NCBI RefSeq assembly: GCF_016802725.1
Contig: NC_052679.1
Coordinates: 4,030,001-4,094,000 of the forward strand
Length of the DNA stretch: 64,000 bases
DNA from: Solenopsis invicta
Lineage: Eukaryota; Arthropoda; Insecta; Hymenoptera; Formicidae
Reading direction: 5' to 3'
The notes below the pieces were generated by a model, which was given only the letters and a program-made list of their open reading frames with translations, ran no database searches and was not told the DNA's origin. Positions 1 to 14,070 of this stretch are shown piece after piece (positions within the stretch are counted from its first letter, which is position 1; each line of letters opens with the position of its first letter). A program made the position numbers and the translations under genes.

Positions 1-166
1 ATATACTTTAAACGTGTTTTATAAAAGACAACAAGATCTATTTAGAATTTTCTTTATATTTTTTATTGTTTTCTAAATTAAATAAATGTAAAGAAAATTA
101 ACAATATGATCTTTAAGAGACTGATATAGATTAAAAATTTCAAAATATTCTAAATATTCGTTGCAG

Positions 167-3100
167 TTTTTAAAACGTTGTGACGAAATCTACATGATGA
201 ATGGGGGCAAGATCGTAGAACATGGAACCCACGAAGATCTCGTGCGACTCGATAGAGAATATGCCTCAATGGTGAAGAACAGTACAATTGCAACAGAAGA
301 TAATTTATCAGTGTACGTTTTATTTGTATTGCATGTTCTTCGAATATTCTTCGAATTATTTGAAAGGAGTTTGATATAAAGCATCTCTTTACATGTTTAC
401 AGTGTTAAATCTATGGGAGTGACACAGAGAAATACTAATGATTCAGAAATGCAAAATGCGAAATCTGCGCACAAGGAAAATTACGGAAAAGAAAAGTACA
501 AAGGTTTGCGCGTTTTTAATTATATAATATCAACTTTTAGTTTGGATATTTAGTTTGGATATTTTCAATTCTTTTTTCCTCTAAATTTAGGAGCAACTTT
601 AACAGTAGCAGAAAAATCTGAAACTGGTTCCGTCAAGTCGTATACTTACCACACATACGTACAGGCTACCGGTGGTTATTTAGTTGCCATTCTCGTGTTT
701 TTTACATTTTTCCTGAACGTAGGTAGTTCAGCATTCAGTACTTGGTGGCTCGCCATATGGATTAAAGCTGGCGGAGGCGTAAGTAATTCATCTATAATAT
801 CCATTATTTAAAATATAAATTTTAAAATACATATTTTTTTTATTTTTCTCAGTCAAGAAATATTTTAATAAATATTATTTGTTATTGCTTACTTTTTCCG
901 AGTTATTTTATATTGGATATGTATTGATATATCACAGATATCAATTTTATTTAATTTTCAGAATGTGACTGTGCCAGAAAGTAACGATACAATATATTCG
1001 GAGAATATAAATGCTAATCCTGACTTTCCATTTTATCGAGATGTATACGGTGTCTGCATCGCCGGTATACTGTTGACAAGTTTTCTTCGTGGCTTCGCCA
1101 TTATGTTTACCACGATAAAGGCTTCAACCACATTACACAACACATTTTTTTACAAAATTATAAGTTCTCCGTTGAGCTTCTTTGAAACTACTCCAAGTGG
1201 TAGAATACAGAACGTTTTCAGTCGAGACATAGACGAAAGTAAGTGATTTCTTGATGATTTTTAAACACACGCACTATCGTGAATCAACACGTATCATCTA
1301 ATTTGATTAATGTTTCTTGATTTGCAGTTGATAATTACTTACCCATATCGATAGAAAACATGGTGCAAAATATTTTTACTTGTAGTTTTGCTATTTTCTT
1401 TATCTGCGGCATATTGCCCTGGTTTTCTATACCATTACTCCTGTTTGGTACATTGTTTTTCTTTGTTGGTAAATTATTTAGGTAAGCATTATAAAAAAAA
1501 TTTACATAATTTACATATGACTGGAACCTTCTATTTTTGCAGGATAGGGATGAGAGATTTAAAGAGAATGGAGAGTGTTTCACGGTCACCTGTTTTGAGT
1601 TTTGTCACAACAACGATCCAAGGTTTGAGCACAATTCACGCGTTCCAAAAAGAGAAGAATTTTTTATACAGGTAATTTCAATACTATGATAATTTTAAAT
1701 TCCAAAATTCTATGAATAAACACACAGTCGTACACGCAATACTGAAATAACAAGGATATGATGATTGAATTGTTCCACCTTGACAGATTTGAAGAGTTAT
1801 TCAATATAAATAACTTATGTCAGCATTTGTGCCAAGCCGCGATGAGATGGTCCGCGGTGAGGCTGGACAGCTTGGTAATTGCCTCGTCCTGCATAACCGC
1901 GTTACTCGTGATCTCGTTCAAGAATGAAATATCGCCGGCTTTTGCCGGTCTGGCTATGGCATACGCCACGCAGATGACTGGCGTCTTTCAATACACGGTT
2001 AGACTGATGTCCGAAACAGAGGTGCGCTTTATAAGCGTAGAAAGAATCAGTTATTACCTCAAGGTAATTTATTTTTGCTTAATTGTTCCACAAATAAATA
2101 ATTGCTAATTCTCTGTGCTTGTTTTAATTTTATATCAAGATAGAACATATAGTATAATATATTTGAACTATATTAAGATGTAAGATATATTATCTTTTTC
2201 AGACTTTGCAGAAGGAAGGCGCAAGCAGGACAGTTGCTCTTAAACCAGCCGATGATTGGCCCTCTCATGGTAAAATAGAATTCAAAGCTGTTCAGATGAG
2301 ATACAGAGACGAGTTGCCGCTTATACTGATCGATATCTCATTTAGTATTAAAGCGGGAGAGAAAATTGGTACTGGTTAAAGAATATATTTTTTTGATGTA
2401 TTTGTCGCGCTTTCTTACACAAGAAATTAATTGTGAATCATTTTCAGGCATTGTGGGTCGCACAGGATCTGGCAAAAGCTCCTTGGTTGTAGCTCTATTC
2501 CGATTAGTCGAGATTTGCGAGGGTATTATTAAGATCGACGGTATAGACATTTCGAAATTGGAGTTGGATGTATTGAGAAGTAAATTATCGATCATTCCTC
2601 AAGATCCAATTTTATTCAGTGGCACCATAAGGTAATAAATTTTAATTGGCAATTATTTTTGTTGGCTACTGTTCTCTTCAGTTGATTTACTTTTTAGATC
2701 TAACTTGGATCCCTTCCAACGGCATACTGATAGCGATATTTGGAGTGTCCTTGAAAAAACTCAAATGAAAGAGAAGGTGTCTCTTATGCCGGGAAATCTC
2801 GACGCCTCCGTTGGATTTGGCGGAAATAATTTGAGCGTTGGTGAGAGACAGCTTCTTTGTCTCGCAAGAGCCTTATTACATAGTACAAAGGTAATACATT
2901 TTCATGAGGAATTTCTGTAATACTACATGCATTTGAAAAAAAATGTTCGGATTTTCTTTAGAGTGCTAAAATTAATGGCTATATTGAAATTTATTGTTTT
3001 TATAGGTGCTAATTTTGGATGAAGCCACAGCCGCCGTTGATCCAGAAACAGAAGCGACGGTGCAGAACACGCTGCAAAACGAGTTTGTGGATTGCACTGT

Positions 3101-3266
3101 ACTTACGATCGCTCACCGATTGCAAACAGTCATCACATGTAATCGTATTCTCGTCATGAGCGAGGGCAAGGTTGTTGAATTTGATGCACCTGCCACTCTT
3201 CTCTCCAGTCCGGATTCCGAATTTTCGAAGCTGATGGCTGCTGCGGACAAAAACACCGTAAAATAA
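167..3266 (+). CDS. ABC transporter, subfamily C (ABCC5/MRP5-like), 3' part of gene, partial at window start
   Basis: This gene encodes the C-terminal 691 residues of a multidrug-resistance-type ABC exporter, a plasma-membrane ATP-driven pump for organic anions or nucleotides. Coding exons read as 167-312, 403-503, 591-778, 962-1238, 1328-1481, 1543-1671, 1787-2063, 2203-2368, 2448-2631, 2698-2890 and 3006-3266; they sum to 2076 nt (in frame, TAA). The order is: end of nucleotide-binding domain 1 (GGKIVEHGTHEDL), a linker, the second transmembrane domain (NVGSSAFSTWWLAIW, then SFFETTPSGRI in the coupling region, then RWSAVRLD), and complete NBD2. NBD2 has Walker A GRTGSGKSS near 2455-2481, signature LSVGERQ at 2831-2851, Walker B VLILDEATA from 3006, and H-loop TIAHR. 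The linker and TMD2 wording resembles ABCC5 more than ABCC1 or ABCC4. The N-terminal half lies before the window; 1-166 is intron. The subfamily is certain; the ABCC5 assignment is likely. Confidence 0.93.
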
Positions 3267-3770
3267 TCTCCACAGACATCTAAATCACGAGTGCAATGCA
3301 TTTTTAGTCGTATTTAATAGTAACTGATGAAATTAATTATTAATTCTTGGAGTCACGTGAGTAAATAAGAGGAACGAAAGAATAATATATATTTAAGAAA
3401 AACACATAATAGTGATAAGTAAAGAAATAAACGACTGTACTTTTCTATTAATGAATTACTAAATTTTTAATTGAAAAGATTAAAACTGCATTATATTATA
3501 AGTTCGTATTCTGTATAAATAAAAGAGAAAAAGAAAATCTTCCCATCTTTTCTCCATCTTTTGATTTAATCCTTCGATGAAGCAACTTGTTATAATTTTT
3601 ACTAAATATTTTTATTGCCAAGCCGTTATTGACAACATCTGATCTATTGATCTAGCGAAGATTTAATTAAACAAGGATACTTTTTAAACAGAATTGAACA
3701 GATAAGCGTTAAAAATTACGATTTCTGGAAAATTCGCGCGCTTTGGAATAGTGAAATATTGATTTTCTCG
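3267..3770. other. 3' UTR of the ABCC gene and AT-rich intergenic sequence
   Basis: This AT-rich stretch has no open frame of note. AATAAA-type polyadenylation hexamers follow the ABCC stop, for example in aaagaaataaacg near 3421-3433 and tataaataaaagag near 3515-3528. One of these is the likely transcript end. Nothing else is recognisable. Confidence 0.5.
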
Positions 3771-3990
3771 CAAGAGGTGGAGAGCGTGCACTGCTCATGC
3801 CCGTTTTGCTTGGACTTTCGGCCGTGCTGGCGACACGGCCGAAACATGTTCGCCGCGACATTGCCAGCTTGTTATTACCTCTGAGATGTTTATTACATGT
3901 TGAGCTTTATCGTTGCTTTATATCGAAATGTAGTCTATAGAAATTGCCGTAAAGGCAGTGTCCGTCGTTTTGTGAATAGCTAAAAGAAAG
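3771..3990 (+). promoter_or_regulatory. Putative promoter / 5' untranslated exon of na
   Basis: The first coding exon of na begins after a clear acceptor (cttccag, AG at 4452-4453), so at least one untranslated exon must lie upstream. The only GC-rich block between the two genes is about 3770-3880, and it is followed by a plausible donor (AAAGAAAG|GTAAAT at 3991). I therefore infer a 5' leader exon ending at 3990 and an intron 3991-4453. A perfect 11-bp stem with a 7-nt loop sits inside it (3816-3844). The transcription start is not determined. Confidence 0.4.
3816..3844 (+). repeat. 11-bp perfect stem-loop in putative na leader
   Basis: TTTCGGCCGTG (3816-3826) and CACGGCCGAAA (3834-3844) are exact reverse complements around the 7-nt loop CTGGCGA. 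The stem is GC-rich in an AT-rich neighbourhood, so it would be a stable RNA hairpin if transcribed. A function is not established. Confidence 0.7.
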
Positions 3991-4482
3991 GTAAATCCCT
4001 TGATAATGTACACTGAACAACACTGATCTTCGTAAACACGAACTGTATTTAATTAGGTTTCTATTTGATTATTATTTTTCTTTTAAAGTTGCATTATATT
4101 ATTATGTTATTTTATATTATGCTTCAAACATATAAGTGACTTGAAGAATATAACTTCTTAAGTTATCTTTTATATATGTGCTATAATGTACATCTTGCTT
4201 TTGTAAAGTACAGATTACTGGAAATTAATATATTAATACATTATTATATAAAATTTAAAATTCTACATGTGTGTTACTGATCTAATACATATGTTTTAAT
4301 ATATATAGTTGATGAAATGTGTCGAATAAGCACGAGAACAAATGGAATGCATAATTACTCAATCAACAGATAAATTAATTTCTAATATTTATTTTTATTG
4401 TATATAATGGCACGTCTAATTTTGATGAAAATTTTCATGTTTACTACTTCCAGGCCTCACCATTGCGAACATAATCCCTATT

Positions 4483-7400
4483 ATGATGTTGGGGCGGAAG
4501 CAGAGCCTCAAGGGGGAACCCGTCCTGGCCGATTATGGTCCGGAAGAGTCCCTCAATGAGAGCGCTGACATAGAGTGGGTCAACAAGGTGAGCGGAAGCA
4601 CGACTTGACCTCCGAGAGAATGATGAGAACATTGCAAATCCCGAAAGTATCATTTTCCCTTTCTTGTATATTTTCCGAAAAAAAACCCACTTTATGTGAT
4701 TTCAGTTATGGGTGAGGAGACTGATGCGATTTTGCGCCCTAGTCTCGTTGGCTTCCGTTTGCTTGAACACCCCGAAAACGTTTGAGAAAGTACCGTCCCT
4801 TCAATACGTTACCTTCATTTGCGATCTGGTAGTTACATTTCTGTTCACGGCCGAGATGATCGCCAAGATGCATATACGAGGAATACTGAAGGTAAAGTTT
4901 TTCTTTTTATTAAAGAATATTTGAACTCTTTAAAGAGCATACGATTAAGATTTTCTATTTTTTTTATTTTTATTACAACACCAGCGATATTAAATGGAGA
5001 ATGAAATTTTTATGCAATTGTAATTGCAATTTGATATAAAATGATTGCAGAGGGATAAGTCTTATTTAAAAGACCACTGGTGCCAATTCGACGCGAGTAT
5101 GGTAATCTTCCTCTGGTTATCTGTGATTCTGCAAATGTTTGAGATGCTGGGTTTCCTTATAAAGTTTAGTTACGCCTCGATCATGCGGGCACCACGACCG
5201 TTGATCATGATACGCTTCCTTCGGGTCTTCCTCAAGTTTTCAATGCCCAAAGCCAGAATCAATCAGATTTTTAAGTAAGAAAATTGCAATTGATGTTAAA
5301 AAAGCTGTATCGTTTAAAGATGAAATGATAACTGATGAATTGAAATACTACAGTAGTTATTCATTTAATTAATTTAATTATTGAGTACTAATAATATAAT
5401 TTATATTTAGACGCTCGAGCCAACAGATCTACAACGTAACGCTTTTCTTCCTGTTCTTCATGTCTCTCTATGGTCTTTTGGGTGTGCAATTCTTCGGCGA
5501 GCTGAAAAATCACTGCGTGTTGAACACAACCGAGCCCAATTACATCACGATAAACAGTTTGGCCATTCCCGACACGTTTTGTTCCACTGATCCGGAATCC
5601 GGATATCAATGCCCTGAAGGAATGGTCTGCATGAAGCTGGAGTTGACCAAGTATATCATAGGCTTCAATGGATTTGACGAGTTTGGTAGTAGTTAATGTT
5701 ACTATACCTTTATCGTTCCTCTGCGCTTTGAATTTATTGACTTCCTTCATTCTTCTAAAAATATTACAAATTTAATTAATTTACATTGGAATAATTGGAA
5801 TATTCATGAAACTACAAGAAATTTGTTTTTATTTTACATTCTATATTTTGTATTCTAGATTTTACATTCTTTTCATGCAACATGATAATAGCTTTAAAAA
5901 TGTATAATAGGAAGATAATAAATTTTTATTATTTAGTGCAATTTTATCTATTATATTATATGTAAATGTTATGTCTTTTAAAATACGAAGACTTAACAAT
6001 TTTGATATATAGCATTTATCAATTAAAATATTAACTTTGTCTTTGAACTTGTTATTTAGCTACCAGTATCTTCACTGTGTATCAAGCGGCTTCTCAGGAA
6101 GGATGGGTCTTCATTATGTATCGTGCGATCGACAGTCTACCGGCATGGCGTGCAGTTCTTTACTTCAGCACAATGATATTCTTCCTTGCTTGGTTAGTGA
6201 AGAATGTTTTCATTGCCGTCATCACAGAAACTTTTAATGAAATCCGAGTTCAGTTCCAACAAATGTGGGGCGTCAGAGGGCACATTAGTAACAGTTCGGC
6301 ATCGCAGGTCAGTTGTACTAAAAATGTCTTTAAAGAAATCCACTTTATTTTACTTTAAAGTATTTTTAATAAAAATGTACGTAAGTATCATTATTTAAAA
6401 GTAATTTATGACCAATAATTATGTAATTTTATTAATAATTGATATATACATTTTTTAAATTAAATATATATAAAATAATTAATAAATTATTTTATTATTG
6501 CAGATATTAACTGGAGATGACAATGGTTGGAAATTAGTGACATTAGACGAGAATAAGCATGGGGGCCTAGCTTCTCCACTCTGTCACACTATTCTCAAAT
6601 CGCCGCATTTTCGCTCGGTGGTAATGTGCGCGATTCTGGCGAATGGTATCACCACCGCGACGATGAGTTTCAAGCATGACGAGAAACCAAGACACACGTA
6701 CTACGACAATTATTACTGGGCCGAGATTGTCTTCACGTTATTGTTGGACCTAGAAACCCTCTTCAAGATATGGTGCCTGGGCTTCCGGAGTTACTTTAAG
6801 CATTCGATTCACAAATTCGAACTGCTGCTTGCCATTGGCACGACTATACACATTATTCCATTCTTCTATCTCTCTGGATTCACTTTCTTTCAGGTTTTTA
6901 CCTTTATCTGACTTCTTGTCTTTTATGTTACTTTATTTCTGCTTATTTTTTTACGAATCTATGCTTTTTTGAAATGCTTGTTTGCGCGTTAATTTTCTTA
7001 ACTGTTAATCTTTTATACTCTTATGCTTTTAAAAATTTTAACTTTTGAACAATAAGAGACTTTTAATTTGTTGTGGTATTTTTGTGCGAAGGTTCTCAGA
7101 ATGGTCAGACTCATTAAGGCGTCGCCGATGTTGGAGGACTTTGTCTACAAGATTTTTGGTCCCGGTAAGAAGCTCGGCAGCCTTATTATTTTTACCATGT
7201 GCCTGTTGGTGATATCTTCCAGCATTTCCATGCAGCTGTTTTGTTTCCTTTGCGACTTTACCAAATTCGAAACCTTTCCTGAGGTGAGTCATTTACATTT
7301 TAACAAGCCAGTTATTCACACAGTCGTTTTGACTTAAAATATCAATTTTTTTAGGCGTTTATGTCGATGTTCCAAATTTTTACGCAAGAAGCTTGGGTCG

Positions 7401-10400
7401 ACGTGATGGATGAAACTATGTTACGAACCCACGAAACAGTAGCACCGCTGGTCGCAGTATATTTTATCTTGTACCATCTCTTCGTCACATTGGTAACCAT
7501 CATGCAATATTTTCTTCATGCGATACAAGCCACGGCTTATTAATAATTATTTAATTATCTCTTCAGATCGTGTTGAGTCTTTTCGTCGCTGTAATTCTCG
7601 ACAATCTCGAGCTAGATGAAGACATTAAGAAATTGAAACAATTGAAATTTCGCGAACAAAGTGCCGAGATAAAAGAGAGCTTGCCGTTTAGATTGAGAAT
7701 TTTTGAAAAATTCCCAGATAGTCCGCAGATGACATGTCTCCATAAAGTGCCATCTGATTTCAATTTACCGAAGGTAAAAGGAAATATTTGCAAATAAGTG
7801 TTACTTCAACTCCTATGTTTATTAATAATTTAATAAGTTCTAATTAATATTAAAATTTGTATTCTTTCTAAATATAAAAAATTCAATTTTAATTTTGTTA
7901 AAAATAGATCTTCAACATTTTACATATTTAAATAAAATAATTTATTTTATTATTCAATGGATTAAATTAATGTTCGATCTTGCGTTTTTTAAGGTGCGCG
8001 AGAGCTTTATGCGACAATTTGTGCTTGAAGTGGAGGACGAAGAAAACGAAGGTGCGAAGAGAACTAATGAAACCTTTGATTCGAAAATAATATATAGAAA
8101 ACAACGCCCAGTGAAAATCTTAAACAATCCACCGAAGGTGAGAAGTGTCGTGACCAATCTGAAGAAAGCGTCTGTCATTTATATCATAAAGTAAGTGAAA
8201 CATCATTCGGTATTGTATGTTTCATATTTTCGGCTTAGATTAAATTTTCCTGCGTTTATAGCGATTCTAATAATCAGAGACTTCTCTTGGGAGACTCCGC
8301 CATGATTCCAGTACCGGGAAAAGGGCTTTTAAAACCGCAGGGTACTGTGACCAATGCCAAGCAGCTTCGCATCGATCCAAAAAAGTAAAAGATATAAATA
8401 ATAAGAAATATTTACTAAGCAAAAAATCTAAGGAGAATTTGGATTTATAAATTTAAAAATTTAGAAAATGGGATAATTTAGATTTAATAGTAATTCTTTT
8501 TTAAATTATCTAAATTGATTGAATTTCTCGTTTTTTATTATTATAAAGATATCATAAATATATATTGTTTTCTTATTTATGTATCCTATGCTTTTCATTT
8601 GCTTATGGTATGACAAAAACAGATCAATTAGAAGGAGCGTCCGAAGTGGATCGATCAAACTCAAACAGACGTACGAGCATCTCATGGAAAACGGTGACAT
8701 AGGGGGAATAAACAGAGTCAGTTCATCGAGCAGGAGACCGCATGATTTAGACATCAAGTTGCTACAAGCTAAGAGGCAACAGGCAGAGATGCGAAGGTAC
8801 TGAGATTATGCCGTGATTTCCGAGATTTTTATGATTACAATCTACTTTTGCTATTCCAGAAATCAACGCGAAGATGATTTGCGAGAGAATCATCCGTTCT
8901 TTGACACGCCTTTGTTCGCGGTACCTCGCGAAAGTAAATTCCGGAAATATTGCCAGCTGTTTGTTTACGCGAGGTACGACGCGAGATTGAAGGATCCTTT
9001 GACAGGCAAAGAAAGGAAGGTGCAATACAAGAGTCTACAGTGAGTATCACGAAATTAAAACGTATCGTCTCATCGACATGAAGTAAAGTGGCAAATTTTA
9101 TATCTGTTTCTTCCAGCAATTTTCTCGGTTTAGTGACCTATCTCGATTGGGTGATGATATTTATCACGACGTTATCGTGCATCTCAATGATGTTCGAAAC
9201 GCCAAGAAAGCGCGTGATGGAAACACCAGCGTTACAGATCACCGAATACTGCTTCGTTATTTGCATGAGCATCGAACTTGCATTAAAGATCCTGGCGGAC
9301 GGTCTGTTCTTCACGCCCAAGGCTTATATCAAGGACGTTGCCTCTGTGCTAGATGTCTTTATTTACATTGTACGTGTAATATTAGGAATATCAAATTTTC
9401 TTCTATTGCGAGATATTTAATCCTAAAAAATTACAACAATTGTATGTGATAAATTATAATGAATAATTATGATATGTTATAATAATTCTGTACATATATA
9501 ATAATACATATATATTGTTGCAGGTAAGTCTTGTATTCTTATGTTGGATGCCGAAGAGCGTGCCGCCGAATTCTGGAGCGCAGCTGCTGATGATTTTACG
9601 ATGCGTCAGACCGTTAAGAATCTTCACTCTTGTACCGCATATGAGGAAGGTCGTTTACGAACTGTGCAGAGGATTCAAGGAAATCTTGCTGGTAAATTAA
9701 GATTTTTTCTAGAAATAATTAGTAAACTACATAAACGAAATAAATTAACAGATAACTAACATTTTGTTCAGGTATCGACATTATTATTCCTATTGATGTT
9801 TATGTTTGCGAGTTACGGAGTGCAACTGTATGGCGGTCGATTAGCTAGATGTAACGATCCTACGATCTTGAAACGCGAGGAGTGTGTCGGTGTATTTATG
9901 AGAAGAGTGTTCGTGACGAAGATGAAATTGCGGCCGGGGGAAAACGAGAGTTATCCGTCCATATTGGTACCGCGAGTTTGGTAAGCGCGAATCGTATTAT
10001 GAAAATAAATTGTATCTATGCAATATTAATTATATTTCTAATGTAAGAAAACAATGCTCACATTTGTCGTACTAATTTTTTAATGTGTTTTCAGGGCTAA
10101 TCCTAAAAGATTCAACTTTGATAATATTGGCGATGCTATGATGGCTCTGTTTGAAGTACTTTCTTTTAAAGGCTGGCTTGATGTGCGGGATGTCCTTATT
10201 AAGGCTCTTGGCCCTGTGAGTGTTTTTTTTTTTTTTTTTTTGATATTTTAATACAAGCAATCAGCATGCGTTGTAAAAATCGCAAAATTTAAGATCTAAA
10301 AATATTATTTTTATCATATCCTTCAATATTTTATTATATTTTTTTTTCAGGTTCACGCAATCTATATACACATTTATATTTTCCTCGGTTGTATGATCGG

Positions 10401-13400
10401 CTTGACGTTGTTCGTGGGTGTCGTGATCGCGAATTACTCCGAGAACAAAGGCACTGCTTTGCTCACAGTCGATCAGAGACGATGGTGAGGCATTGCATTC
10501 GGTCAGCGAATATTGTGATCTCTATTCACAATCTACAGATTCTAAATTTTGTTGGGATGCAGGTGCGACTTGAAGAAACGTTTGAAGATTGCCCAGCCGC
10601 TGCACTTACCGCCCAGACCGGACGGCAAGAAATTCCGGGCTTTCATCTACGACATCACGCAAAACATTTATTTTAAAAGATTCATCGCTGTCATGGTGCT
10701 CGTGAACAGCGCTTTGCTATGCGTTTCTGTAAGTTAAAATAATCTTCAGATAGACATGCGAAATTCGATAAATATGTTTTAGCATCAATTATGTCATTTT
10801 TACTTCAACGCATCTATTTAGTTATAATTGTAAATAAACTGTTGATAATAATTAATTTGAAAATATTTATGTAACAATTTTAATAATTTTATATTTACTT
10901 TTAATAATTTAATTAAATTTAATTTGAAAATATCTTTGTGTCAATTTTGGGAATATAATCATAGTAAAATATTACTTGGGATTGTGTAAATTAATGTTAA
11001 ATCGTAATTTTTATCAGTTATTAACGCGTGAGATAATCACAAGATTAAAAAAAATATATATAGTTTCATCAGAATAGTTTCTATTTAGCCCTTTACGGAT
11101 TTATTAACAATGCTACATAAAATATGTGCAATAGAATCATGCAACTTTAACAAGCATAGCAAAAAAAGACTATTTCTTTAAATCATTTATTCTTCAGCGA
11201 TTATCATTAAAAATAAATATAGCATATCTCTTGTTTAATCTGCTATCTTTTCTTCTGTTTTTTTTTCACTTTGCTCATCCAAAGTGGAGACTCGAAGAAG
11301 AACATACTGAAGCTCTGGCTACGGTTTCCACGATTCTAACATTGGTCTTCCTCGTGGAGGTAATCATGAAGAACATTGCTTTTACACCGCGTGGCTATTG
11401 GCAATCCAGAAGAAATAGATACGATCTACTCGTGACAGTCGTAGGCGTTATCTGGATCATCATACACTGTACGATGCAGGTACATATCGTCAAGAATCCC
11501 TTTTATCGTAGTTTGTCCTCGTCCACTTGTTTTTCCCTCTTATATTTTATCATATCAATTTCAGAATGATCTGTCCTACGTGATTGGATTCATGGTTGTG
11601 ATTCTGAGATTCTTCACCATCACCGGAAAACATACCACTCTCAAGATGTTAATGTTGACAGTTGGTGTATCCGTCTGCAAAAGTTTCTTTATCATATTTG
11701 GCATGTTTCTCCTCGTTTTCTTCTACGCGCTAGCTGGCTCCATAATCTTTGGTACGGTGAAGTACGGTGAAGGCATAGGAAGGTAAGAAAAATGCAATAT
11801 TTGCAAAATTTTTAGATACATAAATATAAAAAATATGCACACACAATAACATGGATTTTTTTAATAGTATACTAATTTTTTTCACTTTATAATATTTCTT
11901 CGTCTTATCTTCTCCGCTTGGTATATCAGAAATAATCTCTTTGCAATTTAGACGTGCTAATTTCGGGTCACCGGTTACCGGCGTAGCGATGCTTTTTCGC
12001 ATAGTGACGGGGGAGGATTGGAATAAAATTATGCACGATTGCATGATACAACCGCCCTATTGCACGCCGGCAGATAATTACTGGGAAACGGACTGTGGCA
12101 ATTTCCACGCTTCTCTAATTTACTTTTGCACCTTTTACGTCATCATCACTTACATCGTCTTGAATCTCTTAGTGGGTATGTATGCATATATTATACTTAC
12201 TTGTACATCAAAGAAGCTTACACGAAATTACATTATATTAAATAAGAAATCGCAGTCTTGCTTTTTCTCTTGCTTTACATTAGATCTTGTTTCAATTAAC
12301 GACTAATGTTTTATTAATTTAATTTTCCTGTTTAATATTATATTTTTTAATTAGATTTCTACAGTGATTTAAGGGAATAAAATAAAATTTTCCTTTTTGA
12401 ACAGCTATTATCATGGAGAACTTTTCTCTATTCTATTCAAACGAAGAAGATGCATTATTATCGTATGCCGACATAAGAAACTTCCAGAATACATGGAATG
12501 TTGTTGATAATCATCAGAAAGGTGTTATACCGGTGAAGCGGGTATGACACCTATCTTAAATATCCTGTTGTATCGGTGAAACGATATTACAATCCATAAG
12601 AGATAAATGCTGATGTTAGCGCATTTCAGGTGAAGTTTATCTTGCGGTTGCTGAAAGGCAGATTAGAGACTGATCCACAAAAGGATCGCCTGCTCTTCAA
12701 ATACATGTGTTACGAATTGGAACGATTGCACAATGGCGAAGATGTTACGTTCCACGATGTTATTAAGTAAGCTTCCAACCGGTATTGTTATATTCGTTGT
12801 TTTAATTTGTTATTATTAAGTTCGGATTGTAAATGAAATATTTAGTTTTTCAAATAAAATTTTTAGAGCTTCGATTTTTCAGATCTTTAACATACAGTTT
12901 TGTTTTTATTCTCAACTATTTTATATTTTAATTCGTGAATTGTTTGTGCATAGACAACGTCATAAGTTTCATAATGTTCGAATTGTATTGTCAACTCCTT
13001 CCTAAATTAAAGAATTTTTTAGTATGTTGTCGTACCGCTCGGTGGACATAAGAAAAGCACTTCAATTGGAAGAACTTCTTGCACGAGAAGAATTCGAGTA
13101 TATAATCGAAGAGGAGGTGGCTAAGCAAACGATCAGAACTTGGTTACAGGGCTGCTTGAAGAAAATACGAGCGGTGAGAATGACTTGATCTGAAATCACG
13201 TCAGAGAAGTAATAATCCATTTTTTATTTGCAGAAACAAAACAATCTTATCGCCGGGCTTCGTGCTACAAATAATGCGGCTGTGCCGCTTCAAGATATAG
13301 AGAAGGGTAAGGAGGAGAAAGGCAAGGAAATTAGCGTTGATCGTGAGGAGGAGGTTGAAGCAAAGGTGCGTTTTAATTTCTATTTTATTTGCTTCATTAC

Positions 13401-14070
13401 TCAAGCATTGCTTGCAGAAAATTGAATGCTAACAATAAAATAATATATTTTTTGTTACAAATTAACGAGAGATATCTTTCCCAATAATGATATTTATAAG
13501 AATAAGAAACTTTTAAGTTTACTTTTGAATTTACTTATGAAACTTTGGAATTTAAATTATCACTGTGATTTAAAAATATAATAAAAAATATATTAAAGTC
13601 ATGACTTCTTGATTTCTCAACTGTTAGGATGTCGAAGCCCCGAAGTACAGGGCCAAGAAACCGATGGTGCTTCCAAGATCGGACAGCATAGGAAGTGCCT
13701 CGGGAAGGAAATATTTAGCACCAACTTTATCGGATCCCGCATCCGTTCGATCCGAGAAGGACAAAATCGCGGCGTCGAAGAAGAGGAATAGTAGACCACC
13801 ATGTAAGTCAAAGCGACCGTATGACTTTCGTATAATATATTAGATTAACACTCTTTAAGAACGTCGAATTATTTCAAATTATTTATTGTAGCAATGGTGA
13901 AAAATAATTTGCATCACTTCACGGAAAATACAGAGCAAAGCAGACAGCAAAGGGAGGTGTTAAACAACAAGACGGCTGCGCCTAAAGTTTCCAGCGTCAT
14001 GCTGGAAGTTCGCGAATGGTGGAAGGAGCAGTTGGCTTACAGCAGTGAGTCCAGTGAGGACGAACTCTAA
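4483..14070 (+). CDS. na: Sodium leak channel NALCN orthologue (narrow abdomen), complete
   Basis: This is a four-domain, 24-transmembrane-segment cation leak channel that sets neuronal resting potential; in Drosophila na is needed for circadian behaviour. Coding exons: 4483-4587, 4706-4891, 5051-5274, 5411-5685, 6060-6307, 6504-6893, 7092-7283, 7355-7492, 7567-7773, 7994-8190, 8262-8384, 8623-8796, 8860-9039, 9117-9369, 9524-9691, 9772-9980, 10095-10215, 10351-10484, 10563-10728, 11285-11479, 11565-11782, 11952-12175, 12405-12541, 12630-12766, 13023-13173, 13234-13365, 13628-13802 and 13892-14070. They total 5238 nt, or 1745 aa, the usual family length. The N-terminus MMLGRKQS and the C-terminus, with REWW then an acidic SSESSEDEL end, are those of NALCN. 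Filter residues are E (6098-6100, SQEGW), E (7388-7390, TQEAW), K (10168-10170, FKGW) and E (12013-12015, GEDW), i.e. EEKE. The S4 segments have few arginines, as expected for a weakly voltage-dependent member. MMLG is the first in-frame ATG after the acceptor. Confidence 0.97.
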
